Numbered from the stretch's first letter, positions 27,173 through 34,857 are shown. The stretch is 64,000 nt of DNA from Streptomyces megasporus (GCF_000718985.1 NZ_JODL01000002.1:248001-312000), one strand, 5' to 3'. Notes: generated from the letters alone by a model not told the origin. A program made the numbers and translations.

Positions 27173-27200
27173 GGGTGGGGCCCCGTCGGAGGCCCCACCC
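27173..27200. terminator. 10-bp hairpin beyond the msrA remnant
   Basis: Arms 27173-27182 and 27191-27200 pair perfectly. It lies 28 bases past the stop codon of the degenerate msrA end and downstream of the two-gene cassette, so it likely terminates that minus-strand transcript. Confidence 0.55.
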
Positions 27201-27225
27201 TCAGTGCGTCGGACGTGCCCGTTCC

Positions 27226-27286
27226 GGTCAGCCCTCGGCCGTGGCCACGCCCACCGGGCAGCTCACGCCCGTGCCGCCGATGCCGC
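27226..27286. repeat. 61-bp direct repeat, left copy
   Basis: Identical to 28075-28135 over 61 bases. It covers the msrA stop codon and about the last 19 codons of that gene. The two copies are 849 bases apart and enclose the toxin-antitoxin-like pair. Confidence 0.9.
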
Positions 27287-27341
27287 GGCGGCCGTCTCCG
27301 CCGCGGTCGAGGTGCTGCCGGTGGTGGGAGTCTCCCGCCCA
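27228..27341 (-). pseudogene. degenerate 3' end of an msrA copy
   Basis: Read on the minus strand in the msrA frame, this segment gives about 37 codons colinear with the MsrA C-terminus, without gaps. The last 19 codons are identical (ending [13 protein letters not shown]). The preceding part is divergent but recognisable: SHHRQHLDRGGDG against [13 protein letters not shown] in the intact gene. By hand, 32 of the next 53 bases beyond the identical block still match. There is no start codon or catalytic domain, so it is a remnant of a duplicated or displaced msrA end rather than a gene. It begins right after the toxin-like gene's stop region. Confidence 0.8.
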
Positions 27342-27348
27342 CCACCGT

Positions 27349-27621
27349 TCACAGATGGTCGAAGGGCGGGACGATCCTCACGACGATGATCAGACAGTCC
27401 CGAGGGGAGGCCAGGAAGTAGAACCACCCACCGGCCGCGTCCATGCGGCGCAGTCCTCCGGACCGTGGCCCGTTGCCCATGTCGCTGATGTCGACGCCCA
27501 TGTCGGCCAGTTCGGTGAGCTGGGTGGCGAGGCGTTCCACCTCGGTGACGATCTCGTCCGGCACGCCGTCGGTGACGTGGGCGCCGTCCGGGTCGTACTC
27601 CCAGTGCCAGGTGCCGCTCAC
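27349..27621 (-). CDS. small RelE/ParE-like protein (putative toxin partner)
   Basis: A 90-residue protein starting with GTG that overlaps the upstream stop codon in GTGA, so translation is coupled. It opens with SGTWHWEYDPDG, has a central helix EIVTEVERLATQLTEL, then LRRMDAAGGWFYFL and a C-terminal strand pair LIIVVRIVPPF. Helix-then-beta-sheet order, small size and an aromatic/basic sheet are reminiscent of RelE/ParE toxins, but no catalytic residues can be matched confidently. It always appears as the second gene of the pair here and lies inside the msrA direct repeats. The function is inferred from layout only. Confidence 0.5.
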   Translation of the reverse strand: MSGTWHWEYDPDGAHVTDGVPDEIVTEVERLATQLTELADMGVDISDMGNGPRSGGLRRMDAAGGWFYFLASPRDCLIIVVRIVPPFDHL

Positions 27622-27974
27622 CGCCGGTGCGAGGTGGAGAGTGCGGCGTGTGCGTCGTCCAGGATGCGGCCGATCTCGGAGGCCGCCTCGCGGGCCTGAC
27701 CGGCGTCGCCGGTGGCGGCGAGTTCCTCCAGGTTCCGCAGCCGCTCCGCGAGACGCGGCTGGCGCTGAATGTGGACGTAGACGGCCCACTGGGCGACGAA
27801 GCGCCGCAGCGGTGCGAGATCGGAGCCCTGTCGTGCCTGGTCGGCGGCCTGGTCCAGTTCCCGGGAGAAGGCGGGGAGGGCCGCCGGCGCGATCTGGGCG
27901 ACGGCCTGCCGCAGTGCCGCCACGGTGGCGGGCGGCTGGGGGATGAGCGGTCGCTCTGCGGCAGAGGTGGTCAT
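27618..27974 (-). CDS. DUF6247-like protein (putative antitoxin partner)
   Basis: A 118-residue helical protein with a Pro-rich opening (PLIPQPPATVAALRQAVA), then PAFSRELDQAADQARQGSDLAPLRRFVAQW and a long charged C-terminal helix. It resembles the DUF6247 family common in streptomycetes, as recalled, a family often followed by a very small partner gene. The ATG at 27974 has GGGAG about five bases upstream and is preferred over ATG 27986. Its stop codon overlaps the next gene's GTG. Together they form a translationally coupled pair between two msrA ends. An antitoxin role is speculation. Confidence 0.6.
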   Translation of the reverse strand: MTTSAAERPLIPQPPATVAALRQAVAQIAPAALPAFSRELDQAADQARQGSDLAPLRRFVAQWAVYVHIQRQPRLAERLRNLEELAATGDAGQAREAASEIGRILDDAHAALSTSHRR

Positions 27975-28027
27975 GGCGTCTCCCATAGGCGGAATTCTGC
28001 TCGCTGCGGGCAGCGTATCCGGCGGAA

Positions 28028-28068
28028 GCCGTCCGCCGTCGTCCGAACGGGTGGTGACGGCGGACGGC
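28028..28068. terminator. 13-bp hairpin after msrA
   Basis: Arms 28028-28040 and 28056-28068 pair perfectly around a 15-base loop. It starts nine bases beyond the msrA stop, before the DUF6247-like gene, so that pair probably has its own promoter in the short space at 27975-28027. Confidence 0.6.
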
Positions 28069-28074
28069 CGGGTG

Positions 28075-28135
28075 GGTCAGCCCTCGGCCGTGGCCACGCC
28101 CACCGGGCAGCTCACGCCCGTGCCGCCGATGCCGC
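28075..28135. repeat. 61-bp direct repeat, right copy (3' end of intact msrA)
   Basis: Identical to 27226-27286. Here it forms the natural 3' end of the complete msrA gene, including the stop codon. Confidence 0.9.
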
Positions 28136-28742
28136 AGTAGCCGCCGGGGTTCTTGTCCAGGTACTGCTGGTGGTAGGACTCCGCCGGGTAGAAGGGGCGG
28201 GTGTCGGCGGGGAGGATCTCCGTGGTGATCGCGCCGTAGCCCGAGGCCGTCAGGACCGACTGGTAGGCGTCGCGGGAAGCCTCCGCGGCGGCCTGCTGGG
28301 CCGGGGAGTGGGTGTAGACCGCCGAGCGGTACTGGGTGCCCACGTCGTTGCCCTGCCGGAAGCCCTGCGTGGGGTCGTGGGACTCCCAGAAGAGCTTCAG
28401 CAGCGCCTCGTACGAGACCCGCGACGGGTCGAAGACGACGCGGACGACCTCCGTGTGGCCGGTCAGACCCGAGCAGACCTCCTCGTACGTCGGGTTCTCG
28501 GTGTGGCCGCCCTGGTAGCCGGCCAGGGTCGTCCACACGCCCGGCGTCCGCCAGAACGTCCGCTCGGCGCCCCAGAAGCAGCCCAGGCCGAAGTCCGCGA
28601 CCTCCAAGCCGTCCGGGTAGGGGCCCAGGAGGGGGTTGCCCAGGACCGTGTGGGCCTCCGGGACGGGGAAGGGACGCTCCGGGCGGCCCTTGAGGGCCTC
28701 CTCCGGGGTGGGGAGGGAGGTCTTGTGGTAGCCGAACAGCAT
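28077..28742 (-). CDS. msrA: peptide-methionine (S)-S-oxide reductase
   Basis: Reduces methionine-S-sulfoxide in proteins, using thioredoxin. The 221-residue protein has the catalytic GCFWG with Cys55, followed by [25 protein letters not shown], and a C-terminal resolving region [14 protein letters not shown]. This is the form with about 45 extra N-terminal residues found in actinobacteria. The ATG at 28742 has AGAGG five bases upstream; a GTG at 28748 is also in frame. It follows a membrane-anchored unknown gene with a 12-base gap, suggesting an operon. The 3' end is duplicated 849 bases away. Confidence 0.93.
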   Translation of the reverse strand: MLFGYHKTSLPTPEEALKGRPERPFPVPEAHTVLGNPLLGPYPDGLEVADFGLGCFWGAERTFWRTPGVWTTLAGYQGGHTENPTYEEVCSGLTGHTEVVRVVFDPSRVSYEALLKLFWESHDPTQGFRQGNDVGTQYRSAVYTHSPAQQAAAEASRDAYQSVLTASGYGAITTEILPADTRPFYPAESYHQQYLDKNPGGYCGIGGTGVSCPVGVATAEG

Positions 28743-28754
28743 GCTCACCTCTCG

Positions 28755-29948
28755 TCAGTGTGTCGGCGGCGTGTGCGCCGCGTCGCCGCCCCGGCTCTCG
28801 TAGCCGGCGACCGCCAGGGCGCGGTACGCCGCGTACTCCGCCGCGGGATCGCCGCCGTCGACCCACGGCACCGCACCGACATAACCGTCGACGGCCCGCA
28901 CCTGTTCCATGGCCTCCGCGTACCGCTCGCCGCGCACCAGGAAGCACAGCAGCAGATGGCGCACGTGCGGGGCGACCGGGTGGTCGTCGGGGGCGTGGTG
29001 GAGGGCGTACTGGGCGCCCGCGACGGCCTGCTCAACGACCGCGCTCCGGTACAGGCCGCTCACCATGTTGGCCTCGGGCAGGTGGTCGTAGACGGCGAAG
29101 AGGGGAAGCGCCGGGAGCAGGGTGCCCTCGGGGGCCTCGCCGGCCGCCCGCTGAGCGAAGGCGTAGGCGTCCTCGCGGGAGCCCTGGCCCTTGGCGGACC
29201 AGTACGGAAGCGCCACCAGGTGCGCGCCCATGTGGTGCGGCGCCCGCCTGCGGACCTCCTCCCACAGCGCCTCGAAGTCGGCGCGGCGCACCCCCGCGGC
29301 GCGGGCGGCGAACAGTTCCACGATGCGCGAGGTGGGGTCGGCCGGGGCCAGTCGGGACGCCTCGCGGGCGATGTCGCGGGCCTCCTCCAGGATGATCCGC
29401 CGGTCCGCCGAACCGGTGTCGCCGAGCGCCTGCCAGACCAGGAACTGCGCGTACACCTGGGCGCAGCCCGCGTCCCGGGGGGACGAGGCGCGCCAGTCGC
29501 GCAGCCAGCGCGCGTCACGGGACGCGACCGGGGCGCCGGGCTCCCGGGCGTCCTTGGAGAGGGAGAGGGCGGAGTGCTCCGCCGGGGGCCGCCCCTCGGC
29601 CGCCGGGGCCGTCCGCGCGTGCGCCAGCTCCACCGCCGCCGCGCCCGCCAGGGACTGGACGCGCTGCCAGCGCAGCTCCGGGTCGTCGTCGGTCAGGGCG
29701 AGGAGCCGGGCGACGGGCCGCCAGTCCTGGGTCCGCTGGGTCTCCTCCAGCGCCTCGACCAGTTCCCGGTCCGGCCCCGGCAGCCGTACGTCCAGCCGGT
29801 CGGGCGGCACGAAGCCGTACCGGTCGGGTTCGGCGACCCGCACCGGGAACCCCCCGTTGTCCCTCAGTTCCCTGCGGCGGCGGACCGCGGGCACGATCAG
29901 GAGTCCGATGACGGCGGCGATGGCGACGAGGAACAGCAGCGCTTCCAT
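28755..29948 (-). CDS. membrane-anchored helical-repeat protein of unknown function
   Basis: A 397-residue protein with one N-terminal membrane helix (about residues 3-21, then RRRRELR). A cytoplasmic region of Ala/Glu/Arg-rich paired helices follows, TPR-like in spacing (for example YAQFLVWQALGDT, IAREASRLAPADP, LVRGERYAEAMEQ). No enzymatic motif is seen. The ATG at 29948 follows GGTGGAG and puts the helix at the very N-terminus, whereas an upstream start would bury it. It is probably co-transcribed with msrA and divergent from metB. A scaffold role is only a guess. Confidence 0.7.
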   Translation of the reverse strand: MEALLFLVAIAAVIGLLIVPAVRRRRELRDNGGFPVRVAEPDRYGFVPPDRLDVRLPGPDRELVEALEETQRTQDWRPVARLLALTDDDPELRWQRVQSLAGAAAVELAHARTAPAAEGRPPAEHSALSLSKDAREPGAPVASRDARWLRDWRASSPRDAGCAQVYAQFLVWQALGDTGSADRRIILEEARDIAREASRLAPADPTSRIVELFAARAAGVRRADFEALWEEVRRRAPHHMGAHLVALPYWSAKGQGSREDAYAFAQRAAGEAPEGTLLPALPLFAVYDHLPEANMVSGLYRSAVVEQAVAGAQYALHHAPDDHPVAPHVRHLLLCFLVRGERYAEAMEQVRAVDGYVGAVPWVDGGDPAAEYAAYRALAVAGYESRGGDAAHTPPTH

Positions 29949-29985
29949 GTCTCCACCGTACGGCCCGCCCACTAGGCTCGTGACC

Positions 29986-31152
29986 ATGAGCGATCAGCAC
30001 GCGGACCGGAACGCGGTACAGCATTTCGAAACCCTTGCCATCCACGCCGGGCAGGAGCCCGACGCCGCCACCGGGGCGGTGGTGACCCCCATCCACCAGG
30101 TGTCCACGTTCAAGCAGGACGGGGTGGGGGGTCTGCGCGGCGGCTACGAGTACAGCCGCAGCGCCAACCCGACACGCACCGCCCTGGAAGAGAACCTCGC
30201 CGCCCTGGAGGGCGGCCGACGGGGTCTGGCCTTCGCCTCCGGGCTGGCCGCCGAGGACTGCCTGCTGCGGACCTTGCTGACGCCCGGCGACCACGTCGTC
30301 ATCCCCAACGACGCCTACGGCGGCACCTTCCGGCTCTTCGCCAAGGTCGCCGAGCGGTGGGGCGTGGAGTGGTCGGTGGCCGACTCCTCCGACCCGGCGG
30401 CCGTGCGCGCCGCGCTGCGACCGCGCACCAAGGCCATCTGGGTGGAGACCCCGAGCAACCCGCTGCTGGGCATCACCGACATCGCCGCCGTCGCCGAAGT
30501 GGCCCGGACGGCGGGCGCCCGACTGGTGGTGGACAACACCTTCGCCAGCCCCTACCTCCAGCAGCCGCTCGCGCTCGGCGCGGACGTCGTGGTGCACTCC
30601 ACCACCAAGTACATGGGCGGCCACTCCGACGTGGTCGGCGGCGCGCTGATCACCGCCGACACGGCCCTGGGCGAGGAGCTGGCCTTCCACCAGAACGCGA
30701 TGGGCGCCATCGCCGGGCCGTTCGACTCCTGGCTGGTGATGCGCGGCATCAAGACCCTGGCGGTGCGCATGGACCGGCACTGCGTCAACGCCGCCCGGAT
30801 CGCCGAGCTGCTGTCCGCCCACCCGAAGGTCACCCGGGTGTACTACCCGGGTCTGGACTCCCACCCCGGGCACGAGGTGGCCGCCAAGCAGATGCGCGAC
30901 TTCGGCGGGATGGTGTCCTTCCAGGTCGCAGGCGGCGAGGAGGCGGCCGTCGAGGTCTGCAACCGGACGGAGCTGTTCACGCTCGGCGAGTCGCTGGGCG
31001 GGGTGGAGTCCCTGATCGAGCACCCGGGCCGGATGACCCACGCCTCGGCGGCGGGCTCGGCGCTGGAGGTGCCGGGGGACCTGGTGCGGCTGTCGGTCGG
31101 CATCGAGGCGATCGACGACCTGGTGGAGGACCTGAACCGGGCGCTCGGCTGA
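29986..31152 (+). CDS. metB: cystathionine gamma-synthase
   Basis: Joins cysteine and an activated homoserine to form cystathionine for methionine synthesis. The 388-residue PLP enzyme has the Cys/Met metabolism fold. Features are YEYSRSANPTRTALEENLAALEGG at residues 54-77, the PLP-binding Asp in VVDNTFASPYLQQPL, the Schiff-base lysine in HSTTKYMGGHSD (Lys208) and GGVESLIEHP near the C-terminus. Cystathionine gamma-lyase has the same motifs, so the exact reaction is not decided by eye; the SR-anchored N-terminus and actinobacterial precedent favour MetB. ATG at 29986. It is divergent from the msrA operon, linking methionine synthesis with methionine repair. Confidence 0.88.
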   Translation: MSDQHADRNAVQHFETLAIHAGQEPDAATGAVVTPIHQVSTFKQDGVGGLRGGYEYSRSANPTRTALEENLAALEGGRRGLAFASGLAAEDCLLRTLLTPGDHVVIPNDAYGGTFRLFAKVAERWGVEWSVADSSDPAAVRAALRPRTKAIWVETPSNPLLGITDIAAVAEVARTAGARLVVDNTFASPYLQQPLALGADVVVHSTTKYMGGHSDVVGGALITADTALGEELAFHQNAMGAIAGPFDSWLVMRGIKTLAVRMDRHCVNAARIAELLSAHPKVTRVYYPGLDSHPGHEVAAKQMRDFGGMVSFQVAGGEEAAVEVCNRTELFTLGESLGGVESLIEHPGRMTHASAAGSALEVPGDLVRLSVGIEAIDDLVEDLNRALG

Positions 31153-31205
31153 GCACGCCCCTTCGGGGCGGGGCCGCCGACCACCGGGCGGGCACGGAAC
31201 GGAAA

Positions 31206-31233
31206 CGGACCGCGGCGAACTCGCCGCGGTCCG
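31206..31233. terminator. 13-bp hairpin between metB and the actin-like gene
   Basis: Arms 31206-31218 and 31221-31233 are complementary, and the innermost pair or two would open to form a loop. It serves both convergent ends. Confidence 0.7.
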
Positions 31234-31276
31234 CTTCCGCGTTCCGACCCGTTCCCGCGCAGCCCTTGGGGGCGCG

Positions 31277-32107
31277 TCACCGTGAGGCGTCGGGAGAGGG
31301 AGAGGGAGAGGGAGAGGACACGGGCGTGGGGCGGTCGCGCGCCGCGACCAGCTCCGCCGCCGCGCCGCGCACGGCGGCGGTGTGGGGCGCGGGCGCCGGT
31401 TGGACGGGGGCGCGCAGCCGGCGGGCCAGATGGTGCACGACCTCCGGGCGTCGCGCGCCGCCGCCCGACAGCAGCACGCCGCGCTCCAGGGCGTCGAGCG
31501 TCCACGCGGTGGGGTCGTCGCGCAGGATGTCGATCACCGTCTCGACGACCGAGTCGGCGAGGGCGGCGGCGGTGGTGATCTCGTCCAGGTCGGTGGTGCC
31601 CAGCGGGGTGCGGTGGGCGGTGACGACCGCGCCGTCGACGAGCAGCGCCACCTCGGTGAGGTGGGCCCCGATGTCCACGACCAGCAGCGGTTCGCTCAGG
31701 TCGGCGCTCGCGCCCAGGGCGACGGCCCGGACGCTGTCGATGGTCAGGACCGTACGGGGCCGGAGGACCTCCAGGGCGGTCAGCGCGGCGGCGCGGTGCT
31801 CGTCGTCGCAGAGCACGGGGGTGGCGAGGACGACCACGGGGCGGTGGCCGGGGTGGTGCGGGGGATCGGTCAGCAGACGGTCGAGGAGCCGCGCGGCCCC
31901 CTCGACGTCGACGACGCTGCCGCGCTGCACGGGATGGGTGCCGTCGGGGCCGGGCGAGACCACGGTGGGGGCGTCGGCGATCAGGCCCCGGCCGGGCAGC
32001 CACATCCGGGTGCGGGCGCTGCCGAGGTCGACCGCCAGCCCCGGGGACGGCCGGCGCACCGGCCACGCTCTGTCGCGCAGGGGCGGCAGCAGGGAGGAGG
32101 GGGTCAC
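31277..32107 (-). CDS. degenerate MreB-like actin-fold protein
   Basis: A 276-residue protein, shorter than MreB (about 345). Actin/Hsp70 ATPase elements are recognisable but altered: phosphate-1 LAVDLGSARTRMW, phosphate-2 VVDIGAHLTEVALL and adenosine LLSGGGARRPEVV. The usual connecting segments are shortened. The C-terminus ends in SPSPSPSP, encoded by a GGGAGA hexamer run. It starts with GTG overlapping the stop of a DksA/TraR gene (GTGA), so both are translationally coupled. ATP binding is plausible, while filament formation is doubtful. It is not in an mre/rod cluster. A role beside zinc-finger regulators is unknown. Confidence 0.75.
   Translation of the reverse strand: MTPSSLLPPLRDRAWPVRRPSPGLAVDLGSARTRMWLPGRGLIADAPTVVSPGPDGTHPVQRGSVVDVEGAARLLDRLLTDPPHHPGHRPVVVLATPVLCDDEHRAAALTALEVLRPRTVLTIDSVRAVALGASADLSEPLLVVDIGAHLTEVALLVDGAVVTAHRTPLGTTDLDEITTAAALADSVVETVIDILRDDPTAWTLDALERGVLLSGGGARRPEVVHHLARRLRAPVQPAPAPHTAAVRGAAAELVAARDRPTPVSSPSPSPSPDASR
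31292..31317. repeat. GGGAGA hexamer run (four units plus GG)
   Basis: Four exact copies of a six-base unit lie inside the 3' end of the actin-like gene. In that frame the run encodes Ser-Pro repeats. Copy-number change would lengthen or shorten the tail without a frameshift. Confidence 0.85.
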
Positions 32108-32454
32108 CGTCCCGCCTCCCCGCTCTGCCGGCAGGGGGCGCAGTACCGGGCCTGCGGCACGATCTCCAGCAGGTGGAAGGGGACGGGACGCGCGCACCGC
32201 AGGCAGACGCCGTAGTGCCCCCGGTCCATCCGCTCCAGGGCCTCCTCCACGTCGGCGAGGACCATGCGGGCGGACGCCACGATCCTGACCTCGACCTCGG
32301 TCCGGCCGGCCGTGTGCGGTTCCTCCCGGGCACGGGAGAACTCCCGCAGCTGGTCGATGCGGAACCGGCGTTGCTCTTCCAGGTCGTCCCGGAGCGTGGC
32401 CAGTTCCCGGGGAGTGAGTGCGGCGCCGACGGCGCCGGCGACCTGGTTGTTCAC
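32104..32454 (-). CDS. DksA/TraR-type zinc-finger protein, first of two
   Basis: A 116-residue protein with a helical coiled-coil N-terminal part (ELATLRDDLEEQRRFRIDQLREF) and a C4 zinc finger near residues 85-108 (GVCLRCARPVP then YCAPCRQ). This is the TraR/DksA_C class, which in proteobacteria binds RNA polymerase in the secondary channel. Actinobacterial versions are less well studied, and RbpA/CarD share that niche. The GTG start at 32454 has an AGAGGA stretch about ten bases upstream. The coding end overlaps the actin-like gene's start. It is probably in one transcript with the second DksA-like gene, 99 bases upstream. Confidence 0.85.
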   Translation of the reverse strand: MNNQVAGAVGAALTPRELATLRDDLEEQRRFRIDQLREFSRAREEPHTAGRTEVEVRIVASARMVLADVEEALERMDRGHYGVCLRCARPVPFHLLEIVPQARYCAPCRQSGEAGR

Positions 32455-32553
32455 TGCTTCACGTCCTCTGTGGAGCGCGGGGGAGTGTGGGGAGGGAGCG
32501 CCGGGGCGCGGAGGGTGGGAGTCGGCCGTCCGCACTCCCGGCGAGGCGCTCCG

Positions 32554-32880
32554 TCAGGCCGTGCGCCGCTGGCAGCCGACACAGCAGCGTGCGTAGGGCA
32601 GGATCTCCAGTCGCTCGACCGGAATGGCGGTCGAGCAGCCCTGGCAGGTCCCGTAGGTGCCGGCGTCGAGCCGCTCGAAGGCGAGGTCGATCTCTTTCAG
32701 CACCCGCTGGATGGCGTCGAGCTGGACCGACAGCAGGTCGTCGGCCGCGTGGTGCTCACTGGCCGCCAGCGCGTTCAACTGGGAGAGGCGCGAGTTGCGC
32801 TCGTGCTCCAGCCGCTGCCGGGCGTCGTGCGTGGAGAGGCGTTCGGGAGGGTCCTGGGCGCGGGCCGCGTCGATCGTCAT
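32554..32880 (-). CDS. DksA/TraR-type zinc-finger protein, second copy
   Basis: A 108-residue relative of the gene at 32104, with similar layout. The N-terminal helices are RLEHERNSRLSQLNALAASE and LDAIQRVLKEIDLAFERLDAGTYG, then the zinc finger CQGCSTAIP ... ARCCVGCQRRTA. The two proteins share the helix-zinc-finger order and the ERLD(A/R)G(T/H)YG junction, so they look like an old tandem duplication. ATG at 32880, with GGAAAGGA about 11 bases upstream, longer than normal. First gene of a likely three-gene transcript ending with the actin-like protein. A regulatory role at RNA polymerase is inference. Confidence 0.85.
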   Translation of the reverse strand: MTIDAARAQDPPERLSTHDARQRLEHERNSRLSQLNALAASEHHAADDLLSVQLDAIQRVLKEIDLAFERLDAGTYGTCQGCSTAIPVERLEILPYARCCVGCQRRTA

Positions 32881-33187
32881 CGCGGTCTGGTCCTTTCCGT
32901 GGGAGAGACGACGGGGAACAGGGGGAGGGCGCGCGGCCCGCCGTGGCGTGGGGCCGCACGCCCCCTGTCCTCTCCACCATGGGCGGCGCGCCGCGCGATG
33001 GCCATAGGTGACGGCACCCATCTGTACGGGGGGCGAGGCTGTACGTCCCCCACGGGCGGGCGGAGGGGCCCGCGCGGCCGGCGGGCGCCCCTCGGGGAAC
33101 CGGGGACCGCGGGACGCCGGGAACCACGGGACGCCGGGATACGGAAGACGACGGCCGACCGCGGACGTGGCGGATAGTTGGGGGCAG
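32881..33187. other. intergenic region between the DksA-like gene and the sensor kinase
   Basis: This divergent spacer of 307 bases contains a GC-rich symmetric stretch (32930-33000). A 13-base direct repeat (33110-33122 and 33127-33139, unit CGGGACGCCGGGA) lies just before the kinase gene. No open frame with a ribosome-binding site was accepted. Confidence 0.4.
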
Positions 33188-34186
33188 GTGAACGAGGAGG
33201 TCGTACGCGCCGTGTCCCTGTTCTGGCGGATCTTCGGGCTCAACGCGCTGGTGCTCGGCGTGGCCACCGCGCTGCTGCTGTGGGCGCCGGTGACCGTTTC
33301 GGTGCCCGTGTTGCTCACCGAGGCCGTCGTCCTGGTGGGCGGCCTGGCCGTCATGCTGGTGGCCAACGCCGCGCTGCTGCGCGTCGGCCTGGCCCCGCTG
33401 GACCGGCTGGCCCGCCTGATGACCACGGTCGACCTGCTCCGCCCGGGGCAGCGGCTGCCGGTGACCGGACAGGGCGGGGTCGCCGATCTGATCCGCGCCT
33501 TCAACGAGATGCTCGACCGACTGGAGACCGAGCGCGCGACCAGCAGCGCCCGTGCGCTGTCCGCCCAGGAGGCCGAGCGGCGCCGCATCGCCCAGGAGCT
33601 CCACGACGAGGTCGGGCAGAGCATGACGGCCGTCCTGCTGGAGTTGAAGCGGGCCGCGGACCGCACCCCCGACCAGGAGCTGCGCGAGGAGTTGCAGCAC
33701 GCCCAGGAGACCACGCGCGAGAGCCTGGACGAAGTCCGGCGCCTCGCCCGCCGGCTGCGCCCCGGAGTGCTGGAGGACCTCGGTCTGATCAGCGCGCTGA
33801 CCGCGCTGGCCGGGGACTTCTCCACCCATACCGGGCTGATCGTGCGGCGTCGTTTCGGCACCGATCTGCCGGCACTGGACCGGGAGAGGGAGCTCGTGCT
33901 CTACCGTGTCGCACAGGAGAGCCTGACCAACGTCGCCCGCCACGCCGACGCCGAGCGCGTCGAAGTGGGGCTGCGGCGCACCGACGACGGGGTGGAGCTG
34001 AGCGTGACCGACGACGGCCGGGGGATCGGACTGGCCCGCGAGGGCGCCGGCATCCGGGGCATGCGCGAACGCGCGCTGCTCGTCGGCGCCACCCTGGAGG
34101 TCGACTCCCGCCCCGGCGACGGCACCCGGGTGCGACTGTCCGTGCCCACCGAGGACGGCGAGGAGACGACGGAGGCGTCCGCATGA
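33188..34186 (+). CDS. sensor histidine kinase (HisKA_3 type)
   Basis: A 332-residue kinase. Two membrane helices (about residues 12-33 and 38-60) with hardly any extracellular loop are followed by a HAMP-like linker (PLDRLARLMTTVD). Next come the HisKA_3 dimerisation helix, with the phospho-acceptor His139 in QELHDEVGQSM, and a HATPase domain (NVARHADAERVEV, VTDDGRGIGL, GIRGMRERA). A missing sensor domain suggests detection within the membrane or by a partner. The GTG at 33188 was chosen; a GTG at 33212 with GAGGAGG upstream is equally possible. It overlaps the response-regulator gene by four bases. Confidence 0.9.
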   Translation: MNEEVVRAVSLFWRIFGLNALVLGVATALLLWAPVTVSVPVLLTEAVVLVGGLAVMLVANAALLRVGLAPLDRLARLMTTVDLLRPGQRLPVTGQGGVADLIRAFNEMLDRLETERATSSARALSAQEAERRRIAQELHDEVGQSMTAVLLELKRAADRTPDQELREELQHAQETTRESLDEVRRLARRLRPGVLEDLGLISALTALAGDFSTHTGLIVRRRFGTDLPALDRERELVLYRVAQESLTNVARHADAERVEVGLRRTDDGVELSVTDDGRGIGLAREGAGIRGMRERALLVGATLEVDSRPGDGTRVRLSVPTEDGEETTEASA

Positions 34187-34857
34187 CCGACACCACCCCG
34201 GAGGAGAAGGGCCCGACCCGCATCCTGCTCGCCGACGACCACGCCCTGGTCCGGCGCGGCGTGCGGCTCATCCTCGACGGCGAACCGGACCTGACGGTGG
34301 TCGCCGAGGCCGGGGACGGCGCCGAGGCCGTCGCCGCGGCCCGCGAGCACCCCGTCGACCTGGCCGTCCTCGACGTCGCCATGCCGCGGATGACCGGTCT
34401 GCAGGCGGCCCGCGAGCTGTCCGCCCGCCACCCCGGCCTGCGCATCCTGATGCTGACCATGTACGACAACGAGCAGTATCTCTTCGAGGCGCTCAAGGCC
34501 GGGGCCTCCGGGTACGTGCTGAAGTCCGTCGCCGACCGGGACCTGGTCGAGGCGTGCCGGGCGGCGGTGCGCGGCGAGCCGTTCCTCTACCCCGGAGCGG
34601 TCACCGCGTTGATCCGCAGCTACCTCGACCGGGTCCGGCAGGGCGAGGACGTCCCGGACCGGGTGCTCACCGCCCGCGAGGAGGAAGTGCTCAAACTGGT
34701 CGCGGAGGGACACTCCTCCAAGGAGATCGCCGAAACACTGGTCATCAGCGTCAAGACTGTCGAGCGCCACCGTGCGAACATGCTGCACAAGCTCGGGATG
34801 CGCGACCGTCTGGAACTGACCCGCTACGCCATTCGGGCGGGGCTGATCGAACCCTGA
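34183..34857 (+). CDS. NarL/FixJ-family response regulator
   Basis: Partner of the kinase encoded just upstream; the ATGA overlap couples translation. Residues 12-130 form the receiver domain with phospho-acceptor Asp64 in LAVLDVAMPRM, a Thr switch in MLTMYDN, and Lys in YVLKSVADR. Residues 155-218 form a LuxR-type helix-turn-helix (LTAREEEVLKLVAEGHSSKEIAETL, then VKTVERHRANMLHKLG). The combination is a NarL-type transcription factor. Its regulon may include the secreted protein and SecDF that follow, but that is inferred from adjacency. Confidence 0.93.
   Translation: MTDTTPEEKGPTRILLADDHALVRRGVRLILDGEPDLTVVAEAGDGAEAVAAAREHPVDLAVLDVAMPRMTGLQAARELSARHPGLRILMLTMYDNEQYLFEALKAGASGYVLKSVADRDLVEACRAAVRGEPFLYPGAVTALIRSYLDRVRQGEDVPDRVLTAREEEVLKLVAEGHSSKEIAETLVISVKTVERHRANMLHKLGMRDRLELTRYAIRAGLIEP

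Larger units (their letters stand above)
26863..27225. other. gene-free stretch left of the msrA remnant
   Basis: This 363-base stretch is unusually AT-rich at 27075-27130 for this genome. It holds a perfect 8-1-8 palindrome (27094-27110) and a 10-bp hairpin (27173-27200). On the minus strand a GTG-initiated frame of 27 codons begins inside the AT-rich patch and stops near 27042; it has no ribosome-binding site and no recognised family. It may be the scar of a lost gene next to the duplicated msrA end. Confidence 0.4.
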
